From: an uncultured Alistipes sp.
GTDB taxonomy: Bacteria; Bacteroidota; Bacteroidia; Bacteroidales; Rikenellaceae
Length of the DNA: 64,000 nt
Assembly (NCBI GenBank): GCA_937911745.1
Contig: CALDPX010000041.1
Coordinates: forward strand, 62,001 to 126,000
Reading direction: 5' to 3'
Part shown: in pieces, positions 9,409-17,886 of the stretch
Layout of the letters: every line of letters begins with the position of its first letter
How positions within the stretch are numbered: position 1 is the first letter of the stretch
Program-made: the position numbers and the translations under genes
The notes under the pieces: generated by a model
Told to the model about the DNA's origin: nothing
Databases searched by the model: none
Seen by the model: only the letters and a program-made list of their open reading frames with translations

Positions 9409-9543
9409 ATGAAAAGAAAAGAAGAAACAGAGTATGTAGCTCCTGAATTAGAGGTTCAAGAGGTGGCTATTGAAAAGGGTTTTGCTAACTCTTTCGGCGT
9501 CGGAATTGAGAATATCGACGAATATTGGGAGGAGTTGGAGTAA
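9409..9543 (+). CDS. 44-residue peptide within the lipoprotein operon
   Basis: A short frame (ATG 9409, TAA 9541-9543) encodes MKRKEETEYVAPELEVQEVA followed by a GFANSFG motif and an acidic tail ending in EYWEELE. It has no signal peptide or membrane segment. It sits 42 bases after the FISUMP gene and 31 before the fimbrillin-like gene, on the same strand, and its codons look like those of its neighbours. From memory, short Bacteroidales proteins with a 'Y..PE.EV....E..FA.S' pattern are frequent next to fimbrillin genes, but I know no function. It could be a ribosomally made peptide precursor, a small regulator or a non-functional frame. Confidence 0.6.
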   Translation: MKRKEETEYVAPELEVQEVAIEKGFANSFGVGIENIDEYWEELE

Positions 9544-9574
9544 TGTCAAATTTTTAAGAGTAAAGAAGAAAATT

Positions 9575-12500
9575 ATGAAGAGATTTTTTCAGTATATGTT
9601 GGCAGCCGTAGCAGCTGTGGCAACAGTGGCTTGCTCGCAGGAGTTTGACGAGCCAGGTATTCTTCCCGAAGAAGATGGTGGTGTTTTGGCACCTATGACT
9701 ATTAATGTAGGTAGCGAGGGTACTCGTGCAAACATTGATGGCAATGTTATCAAATGGACTGCTAATGACAAACTTGCAATCTATGAGGGTACAAGTTCGT
9801 ATAGTGATGCAGGTAAGGTAAAAAATGAATTTACCATCAGTTCTATCAAAGAGGATGGTGCGAGTGCCTCTTTCACAGGTACCGCTACCGAGAGCCAGAC
9901 CAAGTTCTATGTTATGTATCCTTTTGAGTCCACCGACAGCCGTTCGAGTGGTACTGCTTTCTATATGATTCTGCCTAACGAACAGAAACTTGGCGATAAT
10001 AATGTTGCAGACAATGCAATTCTTTCGATTGGCTACTTCGAGAGGGAGTCGGCAACCGATGTTGTTTCGGCTACTTTGCAGAATGTTGTAGGTTTCTTGC
10101 GCGTGCAGATTACCTTTGACGATGTTGAGGAGGTTATTGTTAGTGGTAACAACATTGCGGGTAAGGTTAAGGTAACCGGTAAGACGGCTGTTGCCGACAC
10201 CGCAAATATAACTCAGGCTTCCAGTACTGTAACCTTGTTGCCTAAGGATGAAGTGTTTGAACCCGGTGTGTACTATGTGGCATTGTTGCCCAGCACTACT
10301 CCCGCAGGTGAATTCCGCGTTACTTTCAACCGCACAAGTCAGACTCTCACAGCCTACACCTCCACCAAAGATGTTACCATTGAGCGTAATAAGGGTGTAT
10401 CTATCTCCGACTACAAGTGGGAGAAGGGTGCTTGCATCATCAAAAATGCCGACGACTTGTCCAACTTCCTTGCCAATAGTAGCAAGTATGGCGAGGCTGA
10501 GTTTGCAAACAACATCAACCTTGAAGGCGTAACTCTCCCCACCGCAGGTGTATTTGAAGGTGTGTTGGACGCTAAGGGCTATAAGTTGATGAATTGGAAT
10601 GCAACAGCACCTCTCTTTGACAACCTTGTAGGTTCGGTTAAGAATCTTGTTATTGATGAGTCGTGTTACTTGACTCCTGCCGATGAGGTTGGTCCCTTTG
10701 GTTTTGTGGCTGCAACTGTCGCTTCGGGTGGCTCGCTCGAAAACATTACCAACAACTCGCAGGAAATCTCTCTCGTTGCTGAAAATTATGGTTCAGGCTC
10801 TTCGCAGACTGACGACGCCATCTATTTTGGTGTTTTGGCAGGTGAGTGCTATGGTACGGTTGTAAACTGCGTCAATAATGCAAATATCACCATTGTAACA
10901 GCACCTACAAGTACAGAAAAGATTCGCGGTATGGTCTATATTGGTGGTTTGGTTGGTCTTATCGACAATGCCGATATGATTGCAGCCAATCCAGACCTCG
11001 TTAGTATGTCGAATTGCCAGAACTACGGCAATATTTCCTACACTGTTTCGGAAGGTCGTGGTGGTTTCCTCTTTATGGGTGGTATCGCAGGTGGTACAAC
11101 CGCTTCAAAACTTTCAACTTCTACACCCGTTAAGGCTCACATTGACAACTGTCTTAATATGGGTAGTCTCTCGAATATCTATCCCGATTCGGCAACTGAT
11201 ATTGGTAAACTGAACACAAATAACTCCAACTATACCTACATTGCAGGTATTATCGGTTATTGCGAGGGTAGCGTTTCAAATTCTGTGAACGGTGAGTTGT
11301 ATAATATGACCAATGGCGCAATTACCCACACAACTCCTACTCTTACAGCAGGTTTTGTTGTGGCTAAATCCACAGTTGCAGGTGTTGCAGGCTTTGCTAT
11401 GACGGCTGGCACTAAGAACACCAACTATGCTCCCATTGTTGTTGAGGGCTCGTTTGGTCCCGGTACGGTTGGCACTTCTCAACTTGGTGGTGGTGCGCAG
11501 AATGGTGTATCGGTGGCAGGTGTTGTAGGTCAGACAGGTGCAGGTACCTACTTCAAGTCCTACACCCTTAGTGATTGCAACAACTATGGTACTGTGGATG
11601 TAAACTTTGCTATGAGTGAAAATACTTCGACAAATCTCTATGTCGGCGGTGTTACGGGTTATGCAAGTACCCCCGTAGATGACCTTAACAACTATGCTAA
11701 GGTGAGTGTTGTATCAAGTGCTATCAATCACTCGGTTGGTGGTGTTCTTGGTCAAGGCTACTATGGTTTGAGTAATGCTGTCAACAATGCAAATGTTGAG
11801 GTTGAATTGGTAAGCAATGGTGGAAACCAAATTGATGGTGCAAACAACTGTATCGGTGGTGTTATTGGTATGACGCCAGGTACAAGCGGTGCATCTATTG
11901 CAAATCTTACCAACAACAATCCTGTTTCGGTTGAGGTTACCGGCTCGGAGGTTGTTCCTGGTGAGGTGTATGTAGGTGGCGTTGCTGGTAAAACAAATAT
12001 GAAGGCTGCTTCGCTCATCAACAACGAAACTACAACCTTCGTAGCAGGCGGTGTGACCGAGGCTTATGTTGGAGGTTTGTGTGGTTATGGTACGGGTGAG
12101 TTGATGAACTCAATCAACACCAAGGCTGTTACTGCAACTGCTACTTCGGCAACAGCCGAGTTTGCAGTCGGTGGTCTGTTGGCTTCTTCGGGTATTACTG
12201 TTATGGAGAAAAGCGACAATAATGGTGCTGTTAGTGTAACCCTCAGCGGCAGTGCTGTGAAGGCTTATGCCGGTGGTCTTATTGGTTATGCCGGTGGTAA
12301 AATCACTGCTACCGATTGCAACAACACAGCAACAGTAATCTTCTCGGCTCCCGAGGCTGAAATTACAGAACTCTCGGTGGCAGGTATCAGCGGTCGCTCC
12401 TATACTAAGAGTATTTATACTCGTTGCCAAAACAGCGCAGATATTACCGTTTCGGCAAAATCGGCAACTGCTGCTCACCTCGCAGGTATTGAGGGTGCGC

Positions 12501-13189
12501 CTAATAGTGCGGCAATTAGTAGTACTAATGCTGCAACAACCAGTGGTTGTGTGAATACGGGTAACCTCTATGCTGACTTCTCCGCAACTTGGTATGTTGG
12601 TGGTATCTCCTCGTGGGGTGGTACTTGGTCAAGTACTGCTTCGTCGCAGATGAAGGCTACCGATAATGTTGTAGAATGCGATATTACTATCAATTCGACC
12701 ACTAAGGGTCACTATGTTGGTGGTATTGTGGGCTTCTCGGGTTTGCATACCGAGGTTTCGGGCAACTCCTATGAGGGTACAATCACCGCAGGTAATAATA
12801 CCTCTGAAACTATTCGTGGATTTGTTGGTGGTATTGTCGGCGTTGAGGCTGTAAACCAGACAAGTGCTTCAAGTCAAAAGAATGGTGTCTTCAACTTCTC
12901 GGCTAACAAGTCGAAGGCTGTTATTGACTGTGGTACAGGCTCCTATGCAGGTATGTTGCTCGGTGGTGTTGATAATGTTTCGACAAAGGATGGTTCGTAC
13001 TTTACTAAAAAATCAGAACTGACCGTTAATTACGACACTGAAAGCACCAATAAGGTATTGAGCGGTAGCGAGTTGAATGGTGCGGCTGTTACGGTAGATA
13101 ACTATATCTCGCTCGTGATGGGTGCATACAGCGACGCAGAGCGATTCTCTTTGGTTGAGAATGGTCGCAACAGTGTTGTGTTTGAATAG
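9575..13189 (+). CDS. Fimbrillin-like lipoprotein with GLUG-type repeats
   Basis: A 1204-residue lipoprotein. The ATG at 9575 is chosen because it gives a proper lipoprotein leader (MKRFFQYMLAAVAAVATVAC); the frame is open further upstream but overlaps the small peptide gene. Residues 30-290 resemble the Mfa1/fimbrillin-like fold (NIDGNVIKWTANDKLAIYEG). From about 300 on there are many repeats with a 'YVGGVxGY/GGLxG' core followed by Asn-rich strands, that is, GLUG-like beta-helix repeats. This predicts a long surface fibre or adhesin. A Ser/Ala/Thr- and Asn-rich composition with almost no Cys after the lipobox fits an extracellular protein. Confidence 0.82.
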   Translation: MKRFFQYMLAAVAAVATVACSQEFDEPGILPEEDGGVLAPMTINVGSEGTRANIDGNVIKWTANDKLAIYEGTSSYSDAGKVKNEFTISSIKEDGASASFTGTATESQTKFYVMYPFESTDSRSSGTAFYMILPNEQKLGDNNVADNAILSIGYFERESATDVVSATLQNVVGFLRVQITFDDVEEVIVSGNNIAGKVKVTGKTAVADTANITQASSTVTLLPKDEVFEPGVYYVALLPSTTPAGEFRVTFNRTSQTLTAYTSTKDVTIERNKGVSISDYKWEKGACIIKNADDLSNFLANSSKYGEAEFANNINLEGVTLPTAGVFEGVLDAKGYKLMNWNATAPLFDNLVGSVKNLVIDESCYLTPADEVGPFGFVAATVASGGSLENITNNSQEISLVAENYGSGSSQTDDAIYFGVLAGECYGTVVNCVNNANITIVTAPTSTEKIRGMVYIGGLVGLIDNADMIAANPDLVSMSNCQNYGNISYTVSEGRGGFLFMGGIAGGTTASKLSTSTPVKAHIDNCLNMGSLSNIYPDSATDIGKLNTNNSNYTYIAGIIGYCEGSVSNSVNGELYNMTNGAITHTTPTLTAGFVVAKSTVAGVAGFAMTAGTKNTNYAPIVVEGSFGPGTVGTSQLGGGAQNGVSVAGVVGQTGAGTYFKSYTLSDCNNYGTVDVNFAMSENTSTNLYVGGVTGYASTPVDDLNNYAKVSVVSSAINHSVGGVLGQGYYGLSNAVNNANVEVELVSNGGNQIDGANNCIGGVIGMTPGTSGASIANLTNNNPVSVEVTGSEVVPGEVYVGGVAGKTNMKAASLINNETTTFVAGGVTEAYVGGLCGYGTGELMNSINTKAVTATATSATAEFAVGGLLASSGITVMEKSDNNGAVSVTLSGSAVKAYAGGLIGYAGGKITATDCNNTATVIFSAPEAEITELSVAGISGRSYTKSIYTRCQNSADITVSAKSATAAHLAGIEGAPNSAAISSTNAATTSGCVNTGNLYADFSATWYVGGISSWGGTWSSTASSQMKATDNVVECDITINSTTKGHYVGGIVGFSGLHTEVSGNSYEGTITAGNNTSETIRGFVGGIVGVEAVNQTSASSQKNGVFNFSANKSKAVIDCGTGSYAGMLLGGVDNVSTKDGSYFTKKSELTVNYDTESTNKVLSGSELNGAAVTVDNYISLVMGAYSDAERFSLVENGRNSVVFE

Positions 13190-13212
13190 TAATTTGAATT
13201 GCAACTCAAAAG

Positions 13213-14697
13213 ATGAAGAGTATTAAAAACTTGATCCGTATGGCTATGGTGGCGTTGGCTGCCATAGCCAACACTGCGTGCGAGGAGCCCGAGGAGGAGC
13301 AGAAAAACCCCAATCTCAACCACTCCCTTACACTCACTGTCGATGTGGAGAACATTACTGCTACCTCGGCAAAAGTGAAGGTCGCTCACGAGGGCAAAAC
13401 CGCAGACAGCTGGTATGGACTCCTTACTACCGACACAACAACACGCATCGATGAGTTGGTGGTAAGCACTGTCGAAGAACTCAAAAAGGGCGACATCGGC
13501 TCTCAGCTGATTTTTAGCAAAAACTACGTCAAAATCTTCTCACCTCTGACACCCGCTACCAATTACAGGTACATCGCTTTCGGACTCTCCGAAGAGGGCG
13601 AAATCTATGGCGAGTATGCCTCCATCGACTTCACAACCCTCGCACAGGGTAGTGGCAGCACTGGCGGCAGTGGCGACAGCGGCGAAGACGAGGTGTACGG
13701 CACAATGATTGTCAATCCCGCGTGGAGCATCGCCTTTACGGGCGCAGGCACCATCGATGGCGAGAGTTACAAAAACACTGTGACGGTAACCAGCACCGAC
13801 AACAACCCCTACACAATCGCTGTTGTCTATGCCAGCGAGTATGACGTGGCTCTTCTGCCCGAATTGGGCGGGTACCTCATCGAGGATATGTACTCCTACC
13901 TCGAATCCTACAACAGTGCCTATGGCGAGTCGGCAGTGCTCAACGACCTGCTCTATCGTGGCAATGGTATGACTGCTTTCGATGAGCTCGCTCCCGGCTA
14001 TTATATGGCTGTTGCTTTGGGTATCACCTCCAAAGGCGAGATAAGTGGTCTTTATGCTGTTTCGTCTGTCTTCGAGATTGAAGAGGAGGTGCCCACCTCT
14101 ATCTACAACGCTTGGCTTGGAGATTGGGTTATCAAGGGCGACAACGAAATCTCAAACGATGTTATCATTGCACGCCAATTTGCCAACCGCTCCATCAACC
14201 TCATAGGTCTTATGGGGCTGCCTTTCAGCATCGTGGGCGAGTACTCCTCGGAGCGCAACGACATCATCTTCTACTCGCAAATCGTAGCACCCAACTACAC
14301 CTTCGAAGACGGCACGGTGGCTAACATCTGCCTTGTTGGTGTGGATAAGGATGGTAAGTCCTATGGTTTGCGCGAGAATGGCGAGTATGGTATTGCCATT
14401 GCGGGCGTTTTGGAGGGCGGTCAGCGTGCTATTGTGCGCTATGGCGTCAACCAACCCGACTATCCCAAGTTCAACGCGATGATGCTCGTGGCAGAGATAA
14501 ATGGTACACACTACACCATTGGCAACTCGCACCAAAACATCCCCGCCTTCAACGTGATGGCAGAGATTAACCCCTACACAACCGAGGAGAGTGCCGCACA
14601 GGTGGCTCCTATGAAGTGTGTGAGCAGGATGAAAACCCTCGCCACACCCTCCATTCGCCTCCGCCTTGGCGAGGAGATTGAGGTTGTGAACTTCTAA
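13213..14697 (+). CDS. Fibronectin-III-like surface lipoprotein
   Basis: A 494-residue lipoprotein with a leader ending in ANTAC followed by an acidic stretch. Residues 35-125 look like a fibronectin type III-type beta-sandwich (ITATSAKVKV, LTPATNYRYIAFGL). A Gly/Ser linker at about 130-142 leads to a second FN3-like part (DELAPGYYMAVAL) and then a C-terminal beta domain beginning NAWLGDWVIKG that resembles the end of the first lipoprotein in the operon. I do not recognise a specific family. It is the last gene of the cluster: a strong terminator lies 47 bases after its stop. Confidence 0.72.
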   Translation: MKSIKNLIRMAMVALAAIANTACEEPEEEQKNPNLNHSLTLTVDVENITATSAKVKVAHEGKTADSWYGLLTTDTTTRIDELVVSTVEELKKGDIGSQLIFSKNYVKIFSPLTPATNYRYIAFGLSEEGEIYGEYASIDFTTLAQGSGSTGGSGDSGEDEVYGTMIVNPAWSIAFTGAGTIDGESYKNTVTVTSTDNNPYTIAVVYASEYDVALLPELGGYLIEDMYSYLESYNSAYGESAVLNDLLYRGNGMTAFDELAPGYYMAVALGITSKGEISGLYAVSSVFEIEEEVPTSIYNAWLGDWVIKGDNEISNDVIIARQFANRSINLIGLMGLPFSIVGEYSSERNDIIFYSQIVAPNYTFEDGTVANICLVGVDKDGKSYGLRENGEYGIAIAGVLEGGQRAIVRYGVNQPDYPKFNAMMLVAEINGTHYTIGNSHQNIPAFNVMAEINPYTTEESAAQVAPMKCVSRMKTLATPSIRLRLGEEIEVVNF

Positions 14698-14743
14698 CCA
14701 CCCTCTGCCCCCATAAGAGGGCAAAAGTGGTGCAATGTTTGTA

Positions 14744-14778
14744 CTCCCCGAAAGGTTCAACCCTTTCGGGGAGTTTTT
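14744..14778 (+). terminator. Rho-independent terminator closing the lipoprotein operon
   Basis: CTCCCCGAAAGG (14744-14755) pairs perfectly with CCTTTCGGGGAG (14762-14773), followed by five T. Confidence 0.93.
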
Positions 14779-14825
14779 GTCTTGCCATAATGACAAATGT
14801 GGCGGTAAAAAGATGAAATTTTGAA

Positions 14826-14846
14826 ATTTGAGTTTTGAGTTTTGAT
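14826..14846 (+). repeat. Heptamer repeat ATTTGAG/TTTTGAG/TTTTGAT
   Basis: Three near-identical 7-base units. The second overlaps the TTTG assigned as the -33 element of the yceD promoter. Confidence 0.5.
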
Positions 14847-14863
14847 TTTTCTTAGTATATTTG
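14834..14863 (+). promoter_or_regulatory. Promoter of yceD-rpmF-plsX
   Basis: TTTG (14834-14837), an 18-base spacer and TATATTTG (14856-14863) fit the Bacteroidetes consensus; the start codon is 20 bases downstream. Confidence 0.7.
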
Positions 14864-14883
14864 CGGGCTAATTTTAGGCACTT

Positions 14884-15450
14884 ATGACTGCACTGAGAGA
14901 ATTTTGCATCCCCTTCAAAGGCTTGAAGAGTGGTTTGCACCACTTCGAATTCAAGATTGATAAGGCTTTCTTGGAGGCTGTGGGCGATGAGGAACTCATT
15001 GATGCAGATGTGGATGTGGAGGTAGAGATGACCAAAACGGCGCAGATGCTTACCTTCGAGGTCGGGATGGAAGGCTCGGCTTGGGTGGAGTGCGATAGGT
15101 GTCTGGATGAACTCGAATATCCTGTGGAGGCTGACGACACACTCTATGTTAAGTTTAGCGAGGAGGAATTGGAGTTCGATGGCGAAGTGCTGTGGCTCAA
15201 CCCTGCCGACGACGAGTTGGACCTTGCAGGCTACATCTACGAAACGCTCCTCTTGGCGTTGCCCTATCAGAGGGTACACGAGAGTATTGAGGAGTGCAAC
15301 CAAGAGATGGTGGCACGTTTCAGGATTGTTAGCGAGGAGGAGTTTGAGGAGATAGCCGAACCTAAGGAGAATACTCTCGCAGGAGGCGACAATGGCAATG
15401 CGCTTGCAGCACTCCGCAGCAAGTTAGAAGCAGAAGAGAAAGAAAAATAG
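14884..15450 (+). CDS. yceD: YceD/DUF177 family protein
   Basis: A 188-residue cytosolic protein of the DUF177 (YceD) family. The family signature, a Cys pair in WVECDRCLDEL near residues 60-70 and an acidic C-terminal half, is present. It lies 28 bases before rpmF, the conserved arrangement in most bacteria. YceD homologues affect 23S rRNA maturation or accumulation in plants and E. coli, so a role in large-subunit assembly together with L32 is plausible. The C-terminus (from EPKENTLAGG) is low-complexity and probably disordered. Confidence 0.88.
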   Translation: MTALREFCIPFKGLKSGLHHFEFKIDKAFLEAVGDEELIDADVDVEVEMTKTAQMLTFEVGMEGSAWVECDRCLDELEYPVEADDTLYVKFSEEELEFDGEVLWLNPADDELDLAGYIYETLLLALPYQRVHESIEECNQEMVARFRIVSEEEFEEIAEPKENTLAGGDNGNALAALRSKLEAEEKEK

Positions 15451-15478
15451 AATATAAACTTATAAATTACAGACAATT

Positions 15479-15661
15479 ATGGCACATCCTAAACACAAGG
15501 TTTCGTCCACCAGAAGAGACAAACGCCGCACACACTATGTTGCTGCTGTTCCTACCGTAGCAGTTTGCTCGAACTGCGGTTCGCCCGTTCAGTACCACCG
15601 CGTATGCCCCGAGTGTGGTTTCTATCGTGGCAAATTGGCAATCGAGAAGAAAGCTGAGTAA
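15479..15661 (+). CDS. rpmF: 50S ribosomal protein L32
   Basis: A 60-residue basic protein starting MAHPKHKVSSTRRDKRRTHY, an unmistakable L32 N-terminus. Two CxxC pairs (CSNCG and CPECG) show that it is the zinc-binding form, not the Cys-free paralogue some bacteria use under zinc limitation. It sits between yceD and plsX, linking ribosome and phospholipid synthesis as in E. coli. Confidence 0.97.
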   Translation: MAHPKHKVSSTRRDKRRTHYVAAVPTVAVCSNCGSPVQYHRVCPECGFYRGKLAIEKKAE

Positions 15662-15683
15662 GGATTAAACACAACTTTTAGCA

Positions 15684-16652
15684 GTGCGTAATCTCCGCAT
15701 AGGTGTTGATGCCATGGGTGGCGACTTCGCTCCCGAGGCAGTCGTTAAGGGCGTCGTGGAATCGCTGTCGTTGCTTGATGCAACTACCAAGGTAGTGCTC
15801 TTTGGTGACAAGGAGGCTGTTGAGAGGTGCTTGCAGGCCGAGGGATACGAAGGCGATAGGATAGAGATTGTGGCAACTTCGGAGGTTATCACAATGAACG
15901 ACCACCCTGTGAAGGCCTTTCAGTCGAAACCCGATTCGAGTATTCGCAAGGGCTTCGAGTGGCTGAAAGCGGGTAAGATTGATGGTATTGCGAGTGCCGG
16001 TTCGACCGGTGCTATGATGGCTGGCGCAATGTTTACGGTCGGCACAACCGAGGGTGTTATTCGCCCTGCTGTGTCGGCAGCCATCGCAAACGTCAAAGGA
16101 GGATATACGCTATTGCTCGATGTCGGTTTGAATGTAGATTGCAAACCCGAGGTGCTGTGTCAGTACGGACTTATGGGTAGCATCTACGCCAAGGACCTTT
16201 GGGGACTTTCTGAGCCACGAGTTGCACTGCTCAACATTGGTGAGGAGGAGAGCAAGGGAAACGCTCAGTCGAAGGCGGCATATCAGATGCTTGCCGAGGA
16301 CAAGAGAATCAACTTCGTTGGTAACATCGAGGGTAAGGATTTCTACTTGGGTAAGGCAGATGTAGTGGTATGTGACGGTTTTATGGGCAACGTGCTCCTG
16401 AAACTCTCCGAGAGCCTTCGCTTTATCGCCAAGGCGAGGAAGATTGACGATGAGTTTCTCGATAATCTCAACTACGAGATTAAGGGAGGAACGCCCGCTC
16501 TGGGAGTAAACGATGTGGTGATAGTCGGTCACGGAGCCTCCACTGTGTTGGCACTGAGGAATATGGTCCACCAAACCGAACTTAGCATCAAGGCAGGCTA
16601 TGCGGAGGATATCCGCCGTGCGTTTGCCACAGAGAAAACTACTGCCGAGTAA
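15684..16652 (+). CDS. plsX: Phosphate acyltransferase PlsX
   Basis: A 322-residue enzyme that converts acyl-ACP to acyl-phosphate, the first step of the PlsX/PlsY route to phosphatidic acid. The family start GVDAMGGDFAPE is present, and SAGSTGAMMAGA and VCDGFMGNVLLK are typical. The frame opens with a GTG at 15684, 22 bases after rpmF; no in-frame ATG lies earlier. fabH, which often follows plsX, is not next here; instead a tRNA-Arg gene lies 37 bases downstream and may share the transcript. Confidence 0.95.
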   Translation: MRNLRIGVDAMGGDFAPEAVVKGVVESLSLLDATTKVVLFGDKEAVERCLQAEGYEGDRIEIVATSEVITMNDHPVKAFQSKPDSSIRKGFEWLKAGKIDGIASAGSTGAMMAGAMFTVGTTEGVIRPAVSAAIANVKGGYTLLLDVGLNVDCKPEVLCQYGLMGSIYAKDLWGLSEPRVALLNIGEEESKGNAQSKAAYQMLAEDKRINFVGNIEGKDFYLGKADVVVCDGFMGNVLLKLSESLRFIAKARKIDDEFLDNLNYEIKGGTPALGVNDVVIVGHGASTVLALRNMVHQTELSIKAGYAEDIRRAFATEKTTAE

Positions 16653-16689
16653 TCGTTTCGGCACGAGGTCTTGGAAGTGAAGACCGCTT

Positions 16690-16761
16690 GGTTCCATAGT
16701 TCAACGGATAGAACGACAGTTTCCTAAACTGTAAATCTGGGTTCGATTCCCGGTGGGACTA
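16690..16761 (+). tRNA. tRNA-Arg (anticodon CCT)
   Basis: A full cloverleaf can be drawn: acceptor GGTTCCA with TGGGACT, anticodon stem ACAGT/ACTGT around the loop TTCCTAA (anticodon CCT), and T-loop TTCGATT. The discriminator base is A and no CCA is encoded. It reads AGG codons. Confidence 0.95.
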
Positions 16762-16798
16762 CAAAAAAGGAGTTAGCATTTGCCAACTCCTTTTTTGT
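16761..16798. terminator. Bidirectional terminator after tRNA-Arg
   Basis: ACAAAAAAGGAGTT (16761-16774) pairs with AACTCCTTTTTTGT (16785-16798), giving T runs on both strands. It serves plsX/tRNA-Arg and probably the convergent thioesterase gene. Confidence 0.9.
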
Positions 16799-16869
16799 AG
16801 TCCAAGTTCCACTTGTGGGCACACTTTGTGCTAATATATGGCTGCCTATCTATAAGGAACTTGTTTGCC

Positions 16870-17244
16870 TTACAGCAATTTGGACATAAACTTGGCGGCA
16901 TTGACAACGAATCGTGTGTGGGTGCCGCTACCGATGATTTTGCCCTCGCAGCGAGCCTCCACCGTAAACTCAATTTTGCGCCCTTCTACGGCTGTAACAA
17001 CGGCTTCCGCCTCTATGGTCGCTCCCATAGGTGAGGGGGCAATGTGAGAGGTGGCAATATAGCCGCCAACTGTTGTGTCGCCCTCGGCGAGGAAAGGTGC
17101 TACGGCAGTCATTGCTGCGTGCTCCATAAGTGCCACCATAGAGGGCGTGGCAAAGACATCGAGCCCGCCCGAACCCACTGCGCTGGCGGTCTTGGTGCTA
17201 TCAACAACTGTTGTGCTTGTGTGACGTGTTCCTATCTCAATCAT
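16870..17244 (-). CDS. Hotdog-fold thioesterase (FlK-like)
   Basis: A 124-residue protein. The ATG at 17244 (MIEIGTRHTSTTVVDSTKTA) is chosen because a TATCTTTG promoter element lies 37-44 bases upstream of it; the frame extends further 5' but would include that promoter. The sequence resembles the fluoroacetyl-CoA-type thioesterase family: TPSMVALMEHAA, an internal TVGGYIATSHIAPSPMG and a C-terminal GTHTRFVV. Such enzymes hydrolyse acyl-CoA thioesters; the substrate here is unknown. It converges on plsX/tRNA-Arg with a shared terminator. Confidence 0.82.
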   Translation of the reverse strand: MIEIGTRHTSTTVVDSTKTASAVGSGGLDVFATPSMVALMEHAAMTAVAPFLAEGDTTVGGYIATSHIAPSPMGATIEAEAVVTAVEGRKIEFTVEARCEGKIIGSGTHTRFVVNAAKFMSKLL

Positions 17245-17280
17245 AGTCGTTTGTTTGTGTTTTAGGATGTTTGCTATCTG

Positions 17281-17288
17281 CAAAGATA
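17281..17288 (-). promoter_or_regulatory. Promoter -7 element of the thioesterase gene
   Basis: CAAAGATA on the + strand is TATCTTTG on the minus strand. No TTG is visible at the expected distance. Confidence 0.55.
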
Positions 17289-17317
17289 GTGTTTTTCCGC
17301 AATAATAGAAACTGAAT

Positions 17318-17338
17318 GAGTTGAGAGTTGAAAGTTGA
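17318..17338 (+). repeat. Heptamer repeat GAGTTGA/GAGTTGA/AAGTTGA
   Basis: Three tandem 7-base units between the thioesterase and tRNA-Val promoters. Confidence 0.6.
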
Positions 17339-17470
17339 GACAAATGCGAGTCGAGCGGGTGGTGGGGCTTGAAGTTGAAAGAACTTATTTTATTATTGCT
17401 TTGGAGGACAAAGAGTTAGGATTTGCGAAGAAAAAAAGTGCAAAAAAATGTGTTTTTTTTGCTCCAAAAA

Positions 17471-17501
17471 TTTGCAGGAAAGAATTTTTGCACTACCTTT
17501 G
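17471..17501 (+). promoter_or_regulatory. Promoter of tRNA-Val
   Basis: TTTG (17471-17474), a 19-base spacer and TACCTTTG (17494-17501) lie 18 bases before the tRNA 5' end. Confidence 0.85.
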
Positions 17502-17519
17502 CATCGCAAAACAAAGCAA

Positions 17520-17594
17520 GGGAGTTTAGCTCAGCTGGTTTAGAGCATCTGCCTTACAAGCAGAGGGTCGGCGGTTCGAATCCGTCAACTCCCA
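17520..17594 (+). tRNA. tRNA-Val (anticodon TAC)
   Basis: Acceptor GGGAGTT pairs with AACTCCC; anticodon stem TCTGC/GCAGA encloses CTTACAA (anticodon TAC); the D- and T-arms are normal (GGTTCGAATCC). CCA is not encoded. The 12 bases at 17579-17590 in its 3' part recur at 17787. Confidence 0.97.
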
Positions 17595-17604
17595 CAAGAG
17601 CAAC

Positions 17605-17732
17605 AAAGTTGCACATAGAGCCACTCGAAAGAGTGGCTTTTGTTGTACAAAGGGGTGTTGTGAGTTTACTCACATAGCACCCCTTTGTGCAACAAAAAAA
17701 CTCATACGCAGTATGTAACTATGTGCAACTTT
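17605..17732 (+). ncRNA. Candidate branched RNA downstream of tRNA-Val
   Basis: A perfect 14-base outer stem (AAAGTTGCACATAG, 17605-17618, with CTATGTGCAACTTT, 17719-17732) encloses three hairpins: AGCCACTC-GAAA-GAGTGGCT (17619-17638), a 16-base stem with one G·U-type mismatch (17642-17657 with 17678-17693, continued by GTGAG/CTCAC inside), and CATAC-GCA-GTATG (17703-17715). It could be stacked terminators, a cloverleaf-like RNA or a DNA inverted-repeat remnant. TGTGCAAC occurs in both the outer 3' arm and the middle hairpin, so two pairings compete for the same 5' GTTGCACA. Confidence 0.4.
17619..17643 (+). terminator. Terminator-like hairpin after tRNA-Val
   Basis: An 8-base-pair stem with a GAAA tetraloop, followed by TTTGTTG; the first hairpin of the branched structure. 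Confidence 0.7.
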
Positions 17733-17786
17733 ACTGCCTTGGCGAGCAGACGGATCACAAGCGAAGCCAATAGGCGTAGCGCAGTT

Positions 17787-17798
17787 AATCCGTCAACT
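17787..17798 (+). repeat. 12-base direct copy of the tRNA-Val 3' part
   Basis: AATCCGTCAACT here repeats 17579-17590 inside the tRNA T-arm and acceptor. The two lie 208 bases apart. Integration into tRNA 3' ends leaves such direct repeats. Confidence 0.4.
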
Positions 17799-17886
17799 AT
17801 CAATTGACCAGCCTTCAGCTGCTCTAAAATGCTCCCGCTCGGCATAGCGTGTAAGCCCGCTCTGCCCTCGCTTGACTCGCGATTTT

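Noticed and set aside
603..14697. Possible polysaccharide-utilisation locus
   Set aside because: There is no SusC/SusD pair and no glycoside hydrolase. The beta-barrel gene is of another family and is separated by a terminator.
17423..17677. Short open frame across tRNA-Val
   Set aside because: It includes the promoter, the tRNA and the terminator, which explain the sequence better.
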